From Flavobacterium hibisci (lineage in GTDB: Bacteria; Bacteroidota; Bacteroidia; Flavobacteriales; Flavobacteriaceae): a stretch of 64,000 nt of DNA. The notes beneath the pieces are model-generated. The model made no database searches and was not told the origin of the DNA. It saw nothing but the letters and a program-made list of their open reading frames with translations. How positions within the stretch are numbered: the stretch's first letter is position 1; each line of letters opens with the position of its first letter. Location of the stretch: NCBI RefSeq assembly GCF_020026925.1, contig NZ_JAIQDW010000001.1, forward strand, positions 607,401 through 671,400, written 5' to 3'. The position numbers and the translations under genes were made by a program. Positions 16,223 through 25,581 of the stretch are shown here, piece after piece.

Positions 16223-18751
16223 ATGCGAAAAACACAGTTATTTTTACTTTTTTTTATCAGTATACAAATTTCTTTTGCCCAGCAGCCTCAAAAACATAAT
16301 GCTGTTGAAATTTATAATCAAATTCAAAAATTAAACTTTCTGGGCTCTGTTTTATACATTGCAGCACATCCGGATGATGAAAACACGCGCCTTATATCGT
16401 ATTTATCGAATGAAGTAAATGCCAGAACCGGTTATTTATCATTGACTCGTGGCGACGGAGGTCAGAATTTAATTGGTCCGCAGCTGCGTGAATTATTAGG
16501 CGTAATCAGAACCCAGGAACTGATCGAAGCCCGAAAAATAGATGGAGGGGAACAGTTTTTTTCGCGTGCAAATGATTTCGGATTTTCGAAAAACCCTGAT
16601 GAAACTTTAAAAATCTGGGATAAAGATCAAGTGCTTGCCGATGTAGTCTGGACAATCCGAAAATTTCAGCCCGATGTGATTATCAACCGTTTTGATCATC
16701 GCTCACCTGGAACGACGCACGGTCACCACACCTCGTCTGCAATGCTGAGTGTGGAAAGTTTTAATTTGACGAACGATGCCAAAAAATATCCTGAACAATT
16801 AAAATATGTGGACACCTGGCAGGTTAAACGTTTATTTTTTAATCCGTCATGGTGGTTTTTTGGAAGCCAGGAAAAATTTGATGCTGCTGATAAATCCAAA
16901 TATACTTCTTTGGAAACAGGCGTTTTTTATGCTGGAATTGGCAAATCGAATCAGGAAATTGCTGCTTTAAGCCGCAGCCGTCATCAGTCGCAGGGATTTG
17001 GAAGTACCGGAGCAAGAGGTGAAGAAACTGAATATCTGGAACTTATAAAAGGCGAAAAAGCCAAAAATCTCAATGATTTATTTGACGGAATTGATACATC
17101 ATGGAACCGTGTAAAAAATGGTAAACCTATTGGTGAGTTAATTTCGCAGATAATTAAAAATTATAATTTTAGCAATCCGTCGGCAAGTATTCCTGATTTG
17201 GTAAAGGCGTATGCGATGATTCAGGAACTGGAAGATACCCATTGGAAAGATTTAAAATCAGACGCAATAAAAAACATTATCGCATCGAGTGCCGGATTAT
17301 ATCTGGAAGCTGTTGCTGATGAGCAGGAAGCTACACCGGGAAGTAGTGTAAAACTAAACATTGAAGCTATCAACAGATCTTCAGTAGAAATGCAATTGAC
17401 AGGCTTAACAACATTACCGGATAACAAAACCACTGTTAAATTCAAGTTTTTCTTAAAAAACAATAACGACCAGAAATTTAAACTTAATATTCAGCTTCCT
17501 GAAACTATGGAATACACACAACCGTATTGGCTGAAAGAAAAAGCAAGTGTTGGAATGTACACAGTTGCAAATCAGGAAAACATCGGAACTCCGGACATCA
17601 TAAGAGATGTAAAAGTGCTTTTTAATATAAGAATTAACGGTGTTGATATTCCGTTTGAACGAACTGTTGTCTATAAATATAATGACGGCGTAAAAGGCGA
17701 AATGTACAATTTTCTGGATATCGTTCCGGAAGTTACGACTTCGATTCTGGAAAAAGTCTTAATTTTTAAAGACACGAAAAGTAAAATGATTCCCGTAAAA
17801 GTCCGTGCGGGAAAAGATGGAATTAAGGGAGATTTGCAACTAGAACTTCCTAAAAGCTGGGTGGTTACTCCTACCAAAATTCCGTTTACACTGGAGAAAA
17901 AAGGAATGGAACAAACATTTTATTTTGAGGTTATCCCTCCTTCCAACCCTGAAGAAGCTATTGCAAAGAGCGTAGTTATGATGGAAAACAAAAAATTTGA
18001 CAAAGACCAGACTATTCTTGATTTCACTCATATCACAAAGCAATTGGTTTTAAAATCAGCCGAATCAAAATGTATTCGAATTGATTTAAAAACCACGAAT
18101 GACGCAATTGGTTATATTATGGGCGCAGGTGATGAAGTTCCGGAAAGCCTGACTCAGATGGGGTATAAAGTAACTATTTTAAAACCAGAAGAAATTACAC
18201 CTGAGAGATTGGAATCTTTTAATGTGATTATTACAGGAATACGTGCTTACAATACCGTAAACGCTTTGGCAAACAAACAGCCAATCCTTTTTGATTTCGT
18301 TAAAAGTGGCAAAACGATGATTGTACAATACAATACAAATGGCAAATTAGTTACGGATAAAATTGCACCTTACCCGCTTAAACTTTCTAATGACCGTGTG
18401 ACTGAGGAAAATGCAAAAGTTACTTTTCTTGCTCCGGATCATCCTGTCATAAACACGCCAAACAAAATATCAACAAAAGATTTTGAAGGATGGACACAGG
18501 AACAGGGATTATATTACCCGAATCAATTTGATGATGCTTTTACTCCTATTATTTCATCCCATGACAAAGGCGAATCAGACAAAAAAGGAGCTTTGTTGGT
18601 GGCTCCATATGGAAAAGGCTATTATATTTACACCGGCCTGAGCTTTTTTAGAGAACTGCCGGAAGGTGTTTCCGGTGCTTACAGGTTACTTTCGAATATT
18701 ATTTCGCTAAAACAGCCTATCGAAGCTCCAAAGCAGGAATTAAAAAACTAA
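16223..18751 (+). CDS. Secreted PIG-L-family deacetylase
   Basis: An 842-residue protein with a signal peptide (cleavage near residue 20, after ISFAQ). The PIG-L/LmbE zinc motif is AAHPDDEN (His49, Asp51, Asp52), with a later HGHHTSS segment supplying further zinc ligands. The middle (about 360-600) is beta-rich and may include a NEW3-like domain. The C-terminus (about 640-830) looks like a glutamine-amidotransferase-like fold (GSGK-type loop FVKSGKTMIVQYN). The substrate is probably an N-acetylated sugar outside the cytoplasm. It is followed by a small membrane protein and a sodium symporter in one operon. Confidence 0.85.
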   Translation: MRKTQLFLLFFISIQISFAQQPQKHNAVEIYNQIQKLNFLGSVLYIAAHPDDENTRLISYLSNEVNARTGYLSLTRGDGGQNLIGPQLRELLGVIRTQELIEARKIDGGEQFFSRANDFGFSKNPDETLKIWDKDQVLADVVWTIRKFQPDVIINRFDHRSPGTTHGHHTSSAMLSVESFNLTNDAKKYPEQLKYVDTWQVKRLFFNPSWWFFGSQEKFDAADKSKYTSLETGVFYAGIGKSNQEIAALSRSRHQSQGFGSTGARGEETEYLELIKGEKAKNLNDLFDGIDTSWNRVKNGKPIGELISQIIKNYNFSNPSASIPDLVKAYAMIQELEDTHWKDLKSDAIKNIIASSAGLYLEAVADEQEATPGSSVKLNIEAINRSSVEMQLTGLTTLPDNKTTVKFKFFLKNNNDQKFKLNIQLPETMEYTQPYWLKEKASVGMYTVANQENIGTPDIIRDVKVLFNIRINGVDIPFERTVVYKYNDGVKGEMYNFLDIVPEVTTSILEKVLIFKDTKSKMIPVKVRAGKDGIKGDLQLELPKSWVVTPTKIPFTLEKKGMEQTFYFEVIPPSNPEEAIAKSVVMMENKKFDKDQTILDFTHITKQLVLKSAESKCIRIDLKTTNDAIGYIMGAGDEVPESLTQMGYKVTILKPEEITPERLESFNVIITGIRAYNTVNALANKQPILFDFVKSGKTMIVQYNTNGKLVTDKIAPYPLKLSNDRVTEENAKVTFLAPDHPVINTPNKISTKDFEGWTQEQGLYYPNQFDDAFTPIISSHDKGESDKKGALLVAPYGKGYYIYTGLSFFRELPEGVSGAYRLLSNIISLKQPIEAPKQELKN

Positions 18752-18756
18752 TTAAA

Positions 18757-18864
18757 ATGGAAGCGAAAAAAGAAAAAAGATGGAAAAAAAGCTACACTTA
18801 TGTGTTAGTAGCTAATGCCGTTTACATTATTATTTTTTTCTTAATCATGCAATTATACTCATAA
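18757..18864 (+). CDS. 35-residue single-pass membrane protein
   Basis: A short gene filling the gap between the deacetylase and the symporter, 5 bp after one and 3 bp before the other. The first 14 residues are strongly basic (MEAKKEKRWKKS) and the rest is a hydrophobic helix (YVLVANAVYIIIFFLIM). The spacing and clean fit argue for a real gene. It may be an accessory subunit of the symporter; this is inference from context. Confidence 0.7.
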   Translation: MEAKKEKRWKKSYTYVLVANAVYIIIFFLIMQLYS

Positions 18865-18867
18865 CTT

Positions 18868-20598
18868 ATGCAGCTATTTGACTGGATTGTACTTATTGTT
18901 ACACTTTTATTTATTGTAGTTTACGGATCATGGAAAACCAAGGGAAGCAAAAATGTCGAAGATTTTATTTTAGGCAATAATGAAACTCCCTGGTATACCG
19001 TTGGGCTTTCTGTAATGGCAACGCAGGCCAGTGCGATTACTTTTTTATCTACGCCTGGGCAGGCCTATCATGACGGAATGGGGTTTGTACAGTTTTATTT
19101 TGGACTGCCAATTGCCATGATAGTCATTTGCCTGACCTTCATCCCTTTATACCATAAAAACAAAGTATTTACAGCTTATGAATTTCTGGAAAAGCGATTT
19201 GATGTAAAAACACGTTCGCTGGCAGCCATTTTATTTCTGGTGCAAAGAGGATTAGGAACTGGTTTGACTATTTATGCTCCGGCAATTATATTATCGACTC
19301 TCTTAGGCTGGAATTTAACTTTGATGAACATCTTTATTGGTGTTCTGGTTATATTCTATACATTCTCCGGAGGGACAAAAGCAGTAAATGTAACTCAGAA
19401 ACAGCAAATGTTCGTGATTATGTCCGGGATGTTTATCACATTCTTTTTGATTCTGCATTATTTGCCACAGGATATGACTTTTTCAAGTGCCATGCATATA
19501 GCCGGTGCCAATGACAAGATGAATATTGTGGATTTTTCATTTGATCCCGAAGAAAGATATACTTTCTGGAGCGGAATCACAGGTGGTTTTTTCCTTATGC
19601 TTGCCTATTTCGGAACAGACCAGTCACAAGTAGGCCGTTATCTATCGGGAAAATCTGTCAAGGAAAGCCAGATGGGATTAATTATGAACGGACTATTAAA
19701 AGTTCCAATGCAGTTTTTTATATTGCTTACAGGGGTTATGGTTTTTGTATTTTTTCAATTCAATCCTGTTCCTTTGAATTTTAATCCAAATAATAAAATT
19801 ATTATTGAAAAATCTGCTTTTAAAGAGGAATATCATGCTTTGGAAGTTAAGTTAAACAAACTTTCTGAAGATAAAAAAGTAATCAATCTTTTGTATATCG
19901 AACAGTTGAATCAGGATTATGACAATCCAATTCTTCGAAAAGAATTAGTAACATTGTCTAATAAAGAAAAAGATTTGCGTGACCGTGCAAAAGAAATCAT
20001 TTCTAAAGCCGACAGCAATAGTGAAACCAATGATAAAGATTATGTGTTTTTCCATTTCATTTTACATTATTTGCCAAAAGGACTTATTGGATTATTACTG
20101 GCAGTAATCATTTCGGCTGCTATGTCATCAACCGCTTCCGGATTAAATGCCTTAGCATCAACAACTGCTATTGATATCTATAAACGAAATCTAAAAGAAG
20201 AGAAATCTGAAAAACATTACCTCAATGCTACCAAATTCTTCACCCTTTTTTGGGGAATTGTTGCCATACTTTTTGCGTGTGTAGGAACATTGTTTGAAAA
20301 TTTAATTCAGTTGGTAAATATCATTGGATCAATATTTTACGGAACTGTTTTAGGTATTTTTCTAGTTGGTTTTTATCTGAGACGTGTTCAGGCAAAACCA
20401 ATGTTCTACAGTGCAATTATTAGCCAGCTGACCATTTTTATCATTTATTATTTTATGATTTATATTTACCCAAGTGGGCAGGAAAAATTAGGTTATTTAT
20501 GGCTGAATTTTATTGGTGCAATCCTCACTATCTTATTATCTCTGTTTATACAAATTACTTTCTACAAAAGAAATAATCCGGAATTAAATGGGTTATAA
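18868..20598 (+). CDS. Sodium:solute symporter (SSS family)
   Basis: A 576-residue polytopic membrane protein with the SSS fold. Typical segments are LSVMATQASAITFLSTPGQAYHDGMGFVQ cut over residues about 50-78, YTFSGGTKAVNVTQKQQ (about 168-184) and SSTASGLNALASTTAIDIY (about 420-440). A charged insert of about 80 residues (about 310-390, rich in Lys and Glu) separates the later helices. It should import a small solute with sodium, possibly a sugar released with the help of the upstream deacetylase. The substrate is not determined. Confidence 0.9.
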   Translation: MQLFDWIVLIVTLLFIVVYGSWKTKGSKNVEDFILGNNETPWYTVGLSVMATQASAITFLSTPGQAYHDGMGFVQFYFGLPIAMIVICLTFIPLYHKNKVFTAYEFLEKRFDVKTRSLAAILFLVQRGLGTGLTIYAPAIILSTLLGWNLTLMNIFIGVLVIFYTFSGGTKAVNVTQKQQMFVIMSGMFITFFLILHYLPQDMTFSSAMHIAGANDKMNIVDFSFDPEERYTFWSGITGGFFLMLAYFGTDQSQVGRYLSGKSVKESQMGLIMNGLLKVPMQFFILLTGVMVFVFFQFNPVPLNFNPNNKIIIEKSAFKEEYHALEVKLNKLSEDKKVINLLYIEQLNQDYDNPILRKELVTLSNKEKDLRDRAKEIISKADSNSETNDKDYVFFHFILHYLPKGLIGLLLAVIISAAMSSTASGLNALASTTAIDIYKRNLKEEKSEKHYLNATKFFTLFWGIVAILFACVGTLFENLIQLVNIIGSIFYGTVLGIFLVGFYLRRVQAKPMFYSAIISQLTIFIIYYFMIYIYPSGQEKLGYLWLNFIGAILTILLSLFIQITFYKRNNPELNGL

Positions 20599-20628
20599 TT
20601 TTCAATCAAAACATTATATCAATTTTTT

Positions 20629-21177
20629 ATGCTAAATTTTAACTTCACCCCTTTTCCTGTTATAGAAACTGAGCGTTTAATTTTAAGACGAATTACAGAT
20701 GATGATCTAAATGAAGTTTTTGAATTGCGATCAAATCCGGAAACAATGAAATATATTCCAAGACCTTTAGTTAAAACTACAGAAGATGCTCTTGAACATA
20801 TTGGAATGATTGAAGAAAAAATCGTAAAAAACGAAGGAATCAATTGGGGAATTACATTAAAAGGCAGCCCTGAAATTTTAGGTATTATAGGTTTCTACAG
20901 ATTGCAGCCTGAAAATTATCGTGCAGAAATTGGCTATATGTTACTTCCTCAGTTTCATGGAAAAGGAATTATTACTGAGGCAGTAAAACGATTAATTTCT
21001 TATGGCTTTGATGACTTAAAACTTCACTCCATTGAAGCTGTGATTGATCCTGAAAATTTTGCCTCTGAAAAAGTTTTACAAAAATGCAATTTTGTAAAAG
21101 AAGCCCATTTAAAAGAAGCTGAATTTTATGATGGAAAGTTTTTGGACAAAGTTATTTACTCCTTAATAAACCGTTAA
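20629..21177 (+). CDS. GNAT-family N-acetyltransferase
   Basis: A 182-residue GNAT protein of the RimJ/RimL type. It starts with the usual ETERLILRRITDDDLNEVF and has the acetyl-CoA-binding region IGYMLLPQFHGKGIITEAVK (about 103-122), followed by HSIEAVIDPENFASEKVLQK. The acceptor may be a protein N-terminus or a small molecule; the family alone does not tell. The preceding gene ends 30 bp upstream. Confidence 0.88.
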   Translation: MLNFNFTPFPVIETERLILRRITDDDLNEVFELRSNPETMKYIPRPLVKTTEDALEHIGMIEEKIVKNEGINWGITLKGSPEILGIIGFYRLQPENYRAEIGYMLLPQFHGKGIITEAVKRLISYGFDDLKLHSIEAVIDPENFASEKVLQKCNFVKEAHLKEAEFYDGKFLDKVIYSLINR

Positions 21178-21207
21178 TTTTTATTATAGTTATTCTTTTT
21201 ATTCCGC

Positions 21208-21215
21208 TATATTTG
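21208..21215 (+). promoter_or_regulatory. Bacteroidota promoter for the DUF3575-like gene
   Basis: TATATTTG matches TAnnTTTG and lies 40 bases before the ATG at 21256. Confidence 0.55.
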
Positions 21216-21255
21216 CGCACAAAACAAAAAAATTCCTTGTTTTAAACCTAAGAAC

Positions 21256-21810
21256 ATGAAAAAAACACTTATATTACTTTTTATTATCTCAATAAACGCA
21301 CATAGCCAAACCTATATAAAATTCAATGCTTTTTCAGTTTTAGCTCTTGTACCTAACCTTGGAGTAGAAACAAGTATTGGAAAAAAAACAACTTTTAGTT
21401 TTGATGTAATGGCTTCCTTTTGGGAGTCATTTGATGGTAAAAAACCTATGAAATTTGTTACTTATACTCCTGAAATACGATATAATTTTAAAGAAAAATA
21501 TAATGGCTTTTATACAGGCGCACATGTAGGTTTTGATAATTATGAACTCCAAAAATGGGGATATTGGGATACTAATACATATGAAAAGGGGATTGGATAT
21601 AGAATAGGGGCAACAATTGGATACAACAAAAAACTTAATGATAAATTTTTATTAGACATTTTTATAAGAGGTGGCTGGCATCAAGGATTCTATAAAGGAT
21701 ATTATAACGATGGAACACCTGGAAGATATGAAAATGTAAAGAATTGGAATAAAAGCAGTGAATACCTGCCTTATGGAGGTGGAATTATGATTTCTTATAA
21801 ACTAAATTAA
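21256..21810 (+). CDS. DUF3575-like outer-membrane barrel protein
   Basis: A 184-residue protein with a signal peptide (MKKTLILLFIISINAHSQ) and alternating beta strands typical of a small outer-membrane barrel. The pattern NLGVETSIGKKTTFSFDVMAS and the following YTPEIRYNF fit DUF3575. The protein ends GGGIMISYKLN, a usual barrel terminus. The function is unknown. Its stop overlaps by 4 bp the stop of the convergent VF530 gene. Confidence 0.8.
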   Translation: MKKTLILLFIISINAHSQTYIKFNAFSVLALVPNLGVETSIGKKTTFSFDVMASFWESFDGKKPMKFVTYTPEIRYNFKEKYNGFYTGAHVGFDNYELQKWGYWDTNTYEKGIGYRIGATIGYNKKLNDKFLLDIFIRGGWHQGFYKGYYNDGTPGRYENVKNWNKSSEYLPYGGGIMISYKLN

Positions 21811-22037
21811 TTTTCAGGAAACTTAGGAATTGATTTAATATACAGATTTTCCACTTTTTTTCTGGCCCAATCTGTTTTTCTTAAAAATGTCAGACTAGAT
21901 TTTACACTAGGATTTTCAGTAAAACATTTGATCGGAATTAACTCTCCTAAAGTATCAAAACCATAATAATCAATAAGGGTTTCAACAATTTTTTGAAGCG
22001 TTATTCCGTGAAGCGGGTCTTTAGATTTGCTTTGCAT
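21807..22037 (-). CDS. VF530-family (DUF2132) protein
   Basis: A 76-residue protein from the ATG at 22037, beginning MQSKSKDPLHGITLQKI. The segments DPLHGITL, IKCFTENPSVKSSLTFLRKT and DWARKKVENLY are the family signature. A longer in-frame extension upstream lacks the family pattern and is rejected. VF530 has a DNA-binding-like fold by structure, but its cellular role is unknown. A TAnnTTTG element on the minus strand (22097-22104) precedes it. Confidence 0.88.
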   Translation of the reverse strand: MQSKSKDPLHGITLQKIVETLIDYYGFDTLGELIPIKCFTENPSVKSSLTFLRKTDWARKKVENLYIKSIPKFPEN

Positions 22038-22134
22038 GTTTATATTTTTAAATGAATAACAAAGACCGTGCTTAAAAAAAAGTACGGTCTTGTGTGCAAA
22101 ATTAACGAATTGACCCAAAACAATTCATTAAATT

Positions 22135-22773
22135 TTAGAATAAGAACTTAAATCCAAAAGAAAGCGGTGATGTGAGGTTTGGATTACTTCCTGCCAAAGC
22201 CGTATTGTAAAACGGATCAACATTTGCAACATGTGCTAGCCCAAAATTAGTAACTGTCGTTTTCTCTCCATTTTTAGGCTCAAGAGTTGTAGTTGTAAAA
22301 TTGGCTAAGTCATAAGAAAATTCAACTGAGAAGTTTTTAGTTATAAAATAATCAAAACCTCCTGATACAGATAGTCCAAACTGATTTACTTTTAATTCGC
22401 TTTCCTTTTCTTTTCCCGTAATTACCGGCAAAGCAGCTTGTCCAAAGAAATATAGTGAACCGGCTACATTCCAATATTTTCTTACCAAAGGCTGAACAAC
22501 AATAAGATCAGTTTTTGCAGCTGTACCTGCGTCTGATTCGGATTTAATATTGATGTATCCAACTCCTGCTCCCACAGCCATAGATGGAGATACAAATGTT
22601 CCAACAATTGGCAATACAGATAAACTTGTGTTTTTTTCATCAGCCATTTTGGTCTGCTGATAGCCAAATTGTGAAGTTGCAAACCATGTTCCTTTTAATC
22701 CCTGACTGCCCTCCTGAGCTTTAACGGTTAAACCAATTAAAATTATGCTCACTAATGTTACAATTTTTTTCAT
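22135..22773 (-). CDS. Outer-membrane beta-barrel protein
   Basis: A 212-residue protein with a signal peptide (MKKIVTLVSIILIGLTVKAQ) and repeated amphipathic strands. It ends SPLSFGFKFLF with the terminal phenylalanine usual for BAM-dependent barrels. It resembles the porin-like OmpW/OmpX-type small barrels of Bacteroidota, but no specific role can be given. The minus strand has TAAGTTTG at 22799-22806, close to its start. Confidence 0.8.
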   Translation of the reverse strand: MKKIVTLVSIILIGLTVKAQEGSQGLKGTWFATSQFGYQQTKMADEKNTSLSVLPIVGTFVSPSMAVGAGVGYINIKSESDAGTAAKTDLIVVQPLVRKYWNVAGSLYFFGQAALPVITGKEKESELKVNQFGLSVSGGFDYFITKNFSVEFSYDLANFTTTTLEPKNGEKTTVTNFGLAHVANVDPFYNTALAGSNPNLTSPLSFGFKFLF

Positions 22774-22896
22774 GTTATTATGTTTATTAATTACATGACA
22801 AACTTATGGGGAACCTTTTGGGACAGGAATGATTAAAATCATAGATTAAAAAAAACTTTAATTATATTTAAGCACGTCAAAGTTTACAATTTTACT

Positions 22897-22904
22897 TATT
22901 TTTG
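22897..22904 (+). promoter_or_regulatory. Promoter of smpB, nearly leaderless
   Basis: TATTTTTG matches TAnnTTTG and ends 4 bases before the smpB start at 22909. Transcription would begin at or very near the start codon, giving a leaderless or nearly leaderless mRNA. Confidence 0.55.
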
Positions 22905-22908
22905 CATC

Positions 22909-23364
22909 ATGTTAAAATCAGTCAATATACTTAATAAAAGAGCCAGGTTTGATTATGAAATAATCGATACCTACACCGCCGGAATTGTTTTGGCAGGAAC
23001 TGAAATTAAATCAATCCGATTAGGAAAGGCCAATATTACGGAAAGCTTCTGTGAGTTTAGTAATAATGAGCTTTTTGCTATTAATACATACATTGAAGAA
23101 TATTCATTTGGAAATCAGTTTAATCACAAGTCAAGAAGCGAAAGAAAATTGCTTCTAAATCGGAAAGAATTAAAAAACCTTCAGAAAAGTGTTCAGGCAA
23201 AAGGATTAACTATTGTTCCTCTTAAACTGTTCACGAATGAAAAAGGACTCGCAAAACTTCAAATCGGACTTTGTAAAGGAAAGAAAAATTACGACAAACG
23301 TGAATCCTTAAAAGAACAGGATACAAAACGTGACTTAGATCGTATAAAAAAAGCGTTTAATTGA
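22909..23364 (+). CDS. smpB: SsrA-binding protein
   Basis: A 151-residue SmpB, which binds tmRNA and delivers it to stalled ribosomes. The motifs [34 protein letters not shown] and [12 protein letters not shown] are standard, and the basic C-terminal tail ([18 protein letters not shown]) is the part that enters the mRNA channel. The tmRNA gene itself was not found in the window. Confidence 0.97.
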   Translation: MLKSVNILNKRARFDYEIIDTYTAGIVLAGTEIKSIRLGKANITESFCEFSNNELFAINTYIEEYSFGNQFNHKSRSERKLLLNRKELKNLQKSVQAKGLTIVPLKLFTNEKGLAKLQIGLCKGKKNYDKRESLKEQDTKRDLDRIKKAFN

Positions 23365-23407
23365 TATCCTTTGTTGGAATTGTGTTTTTTTTTAAACAAG
23401 ACATTTT

Positions 23408-23435
23408 AAAAAGCAATATTGATGTATTGCTTTTT
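23408..23435 (+). terminator. Terminator of smpB
   Basis: The stem AAAAAGCAATA pairs with TATTGCTTTTT around a 6-nt loop and is followed by T residues. Confidence 0.8.
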
Positions 23436-23483
23436 TTATTTCAAATCTAATGACAAATTACGTCAGGACAAACTTCTTTTAAA

Positions 23484-24503
23484 ATGAAATCACTTCTTAA
23501 AAATGCTCGTGAACAAAAGGGACTAAAAACCAGGGAAGTAGCACAAATATTAAGCATTGATCAGGCCTTAATCAGTAAATTTGAAAGCGGCCTGCGAAAA
23601 CCAAAAAAAGACCAGATTATAAAATTAGCCACACTTTTAGAAATTGATTATGAAACTTTGATGATTGCATGGTTAAAAGAAAAAATTTTATACGAAATTG
23701 GAGATGAAGAATTTGCTTTAAAAGCGCTTGCTGCGGCCGAACAAGAACTTCAATATCAAAAATCGGTGTCAAAAATAAAAGCATCAGGTACTTTAGAAAA
23801 GATGCTGCAGGAAATTGAATTTCTGAAAGCAAAACTAGATTCGTCTGTTCAAAACAATTTTTATGAAATTTCTCAAAAATCCGAATTAGAATATACTTTT
23901 GAAAGTAATCGAATAGATGGAAATACCATGACCCTGAAAGAAACAGAAATGGTAATTAACGAAGGTTTGACTATTTCGGGTAAAAGTATGAAGGAACATC
24001 TGGAAGCTGTAAATCACCAGGAAGCTATACGTTTTATAAAAAATTTAGAAAAAAACAATTCTTTTACCGAACCTAATCTTTTATCAATTCACAATTTAAT
24101 CCAAAGAGGAATACATTCTGAAAGTGGGAATTATAAAAAAACCAGAACAAGTGAGAAGGAGTCTAAACCATTTTTGATTTCCAAAGAAATAGAAGAATAT
24201 TTCACTTGGTTCGAAGTCAATAAAAACAAATTGCATACTATTATTTTAGCTGCAGAAATGCATTTCCGCTTTTTAAAAATTGATCCTTTTGATGAAGGAA
24301 ACGGAAAAATATCCAGACTGATCATGAATTTAGTTTTATTACAAAAGGGATATCCAATTTTGAACATAAAGGGAGATGAAGAAAATAAAAAAAACTATTC
24401 CAGACTGAACGAAAATAATGATTCTGAAGAATTTGTATTTTTTATTGCACAAACACTAAAAGAAGCATTAGAAAGGTGTATCAAAATGAATAAAGGAGAT
24501 TAA
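23484..24503 (+). CDS. XRE helix-turn-helix protein with degenerate Fic domain
   Basis: A 339-residue fusion. Residues 1-55 form an XRE-type helix-turn-helix ([19 protein letters not shown]). Residues about 135-330 are Fic-like: SNRIDGN resembles the inhibitory-helix motif, and the active-site loop reads [13 protein letters not shown]. Fic AMP-transferases have HPFxxGNGR, so the catalytic His is Asp267 here and the Arg is Lys275. The protein may have lost adenylylation activity and act as a regulator, or use other chemistry. Its 3-prime end overlaps nnrD by 4 bp, convergently. Confidence 0.85.
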   Translation: MKSLLKNAREQKGLKTREVAQILSIDQALISKFESGLRKPKKDQIIKLATLLEIDYETLMIAWLKEKILYEIGDEEFALKALAAAEQELQYQKSVSKIKASGTLEKMLQEIEFLKAKLDSSVQNNFYEISQKSELEYTFESNRIDGNTMTLKETEMVINEGLTISGKSMKEHLEAVNHQEAIRFIKNLEKNNSFTEPNLLSIHNLIQRGIHSESGNYKKTRTSEKESKPFLISKEIEEYFTWFEVNKNKLHTIILAAEMHFRFLKIDPFDEGNGKISRLIMNLVLLQKGYPILNIKGDEENKKNYSRLNENNDSEEFVFFIAQTLKEALERCIKMNKGD

Positions 24504-25348
24504 TTTTGAAGGCTCAAAAATGCTTTTCCAAGGTTTTTAATGATATCAGATGCTATAAAAGACTGATAACCGTTTTCTGGTAAAGCAATATCAGCTGTTA
24601 ATCCGTGAATAAACACTGCTAATTGTGCTGCCTGGACAGGTACATAATCCTGTGCAAGTAAACTGGTAATGATTCCTGTAAGCACATCACCGCTTCCGGC
24701 AGTTGCCAACGCTGCATTTCCGGTTGTGTTTTGGTAAACTTTTGTCTGATTGATAATGTAAGTTGGGGCTCCTTTCATTACAATAATTACTTTATAATGT
24801 TCTGAAAAAGCGATTGCTTTTTGAAACTTCTCAGATTCAGAATCCCATTTGCCAATTAAACGTTCGAGTTCTTTTGGATGTGGAGTCAAAATTGTATTTT
24901 CAGGGATTAATTCGAGCCATGACTGATTTTCTGAAAGAATATTTAAAGCGTCTGCATCCAGTACTAAAGAAGTTCTATTCGTTCTTAAAAATTCAAATAG
25001 AGCTTTTTGTGTTCCTAACTCCTTCCCTATTCCCGGACCTATTCCAATTGCTTGTGGAATCAACGGAAGCTGAATATGGGTTATAAAGTTTGTATTTTCG
25101 TCAGTGACAACCATGACCTCAGGAATTGAAATCTGAAGAATCTGATAACCGCATTTTGGAGCAAAAGTCGTTACAAGACCACAACCCGTTTTAATACAGG
25201 ATTTTGAAGCCAGAACAGCGGCTCCTACTTTGCCATAACTTCCTGCAATTATTACCGCATGTCCCTGAAGTCCTTTGTGTGTAAATGGATTTAAAGGCTT
25301 GTAGAATTCTAAAATTTCTTCTTTTGTGATTAAATATGGAGACTTCAT
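24500..25348 (-). CDS. nnrD: ADP-dependent NAD(P)H-hydrate dehydratase
   Basis: A YjeF C-terminal-type dehydratase, about 282 residues from the ATG at 25348 ([20 protein letters not shown]). It repairs hydrated NAD(P)H using ADP. Signature segments are [31 protein letters not shown] and [21 protein letters not shown] [13 protein letters not shown] with the catalytic Asp. The epimerase half (NnrE) is not fused to it. An upstream in-frame ATG at 25393 would add 15 residues that do not resemble the family. Confidence 0.92.
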   Translation of the reverse strand: MKSPYLITKEEILEFYKPLNPFTHKGLQGHAVIIAGSYGKVGAAVLASKSCIKTGCGLVTTFAPKCGYQILQISIPEVMVVTDENTNFITHIQLPLIPQAIGIGPGIGKELGTQKALFEFLRTNRTSLVLDADALNILSENQSWLELIPENTILTPHPKELERLIGKWDSESEKFQKAIAFSEHYKVIIVMKGAPTYIINQTKVYQNTTGNAALATAGSGDVLTGIITSLLAQDYVPVQAAQLAVFIHGLTADIALPENGYQSFIASDIIKNLGKAFLSLQN

Positions 25349-25414
25349 CGCTATGCTATTATACTCTAAAATTACATTAAAAAAACGAATCACTGATATT
25401 CCTTGTAACGATTT

Positions 25415-25496
25415 GCCCTAGCCCTGGTAGCAGCGACATCCTTTTTATTTTTCCTTTAAAAATAAAAAGATATAGCGAATAACAGGAAAGAGCTCC
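25415..25496 (-). ncRNA. Flavo-1-like RNA element, copy 2
   Basis: Between the divergent nnrD and gcvT genes. Minus-strand order: GGAGCTCTTTCCTGTTATTC, GCTATATCTTTTTA, a hairpin tip, TAAAAAGGATGTCGCTGCTA and CCAGGGCTAGGGC. It shares every block with copies at 16049 and 60794. Name from memory; strand uncertain. Confidence 0.6.
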
Positions 25497-25548
25497 AAAT
25501 CATTGCGAAATTTACAATTTAAGCCATTTATATTCGACATTTTTTGAA

Positions 25549-25556
25549 TAGATTTG
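25549..25556 (+). promoter_or_regulatory. Promoter of gcvT
   Basis: TAGATTTG matches TAnnTTTG, 26 bases before the gcvT start. Confidence 0.55.
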
Positions 25557-25581
25557 CAAAACAATTTTATACATCAATACA

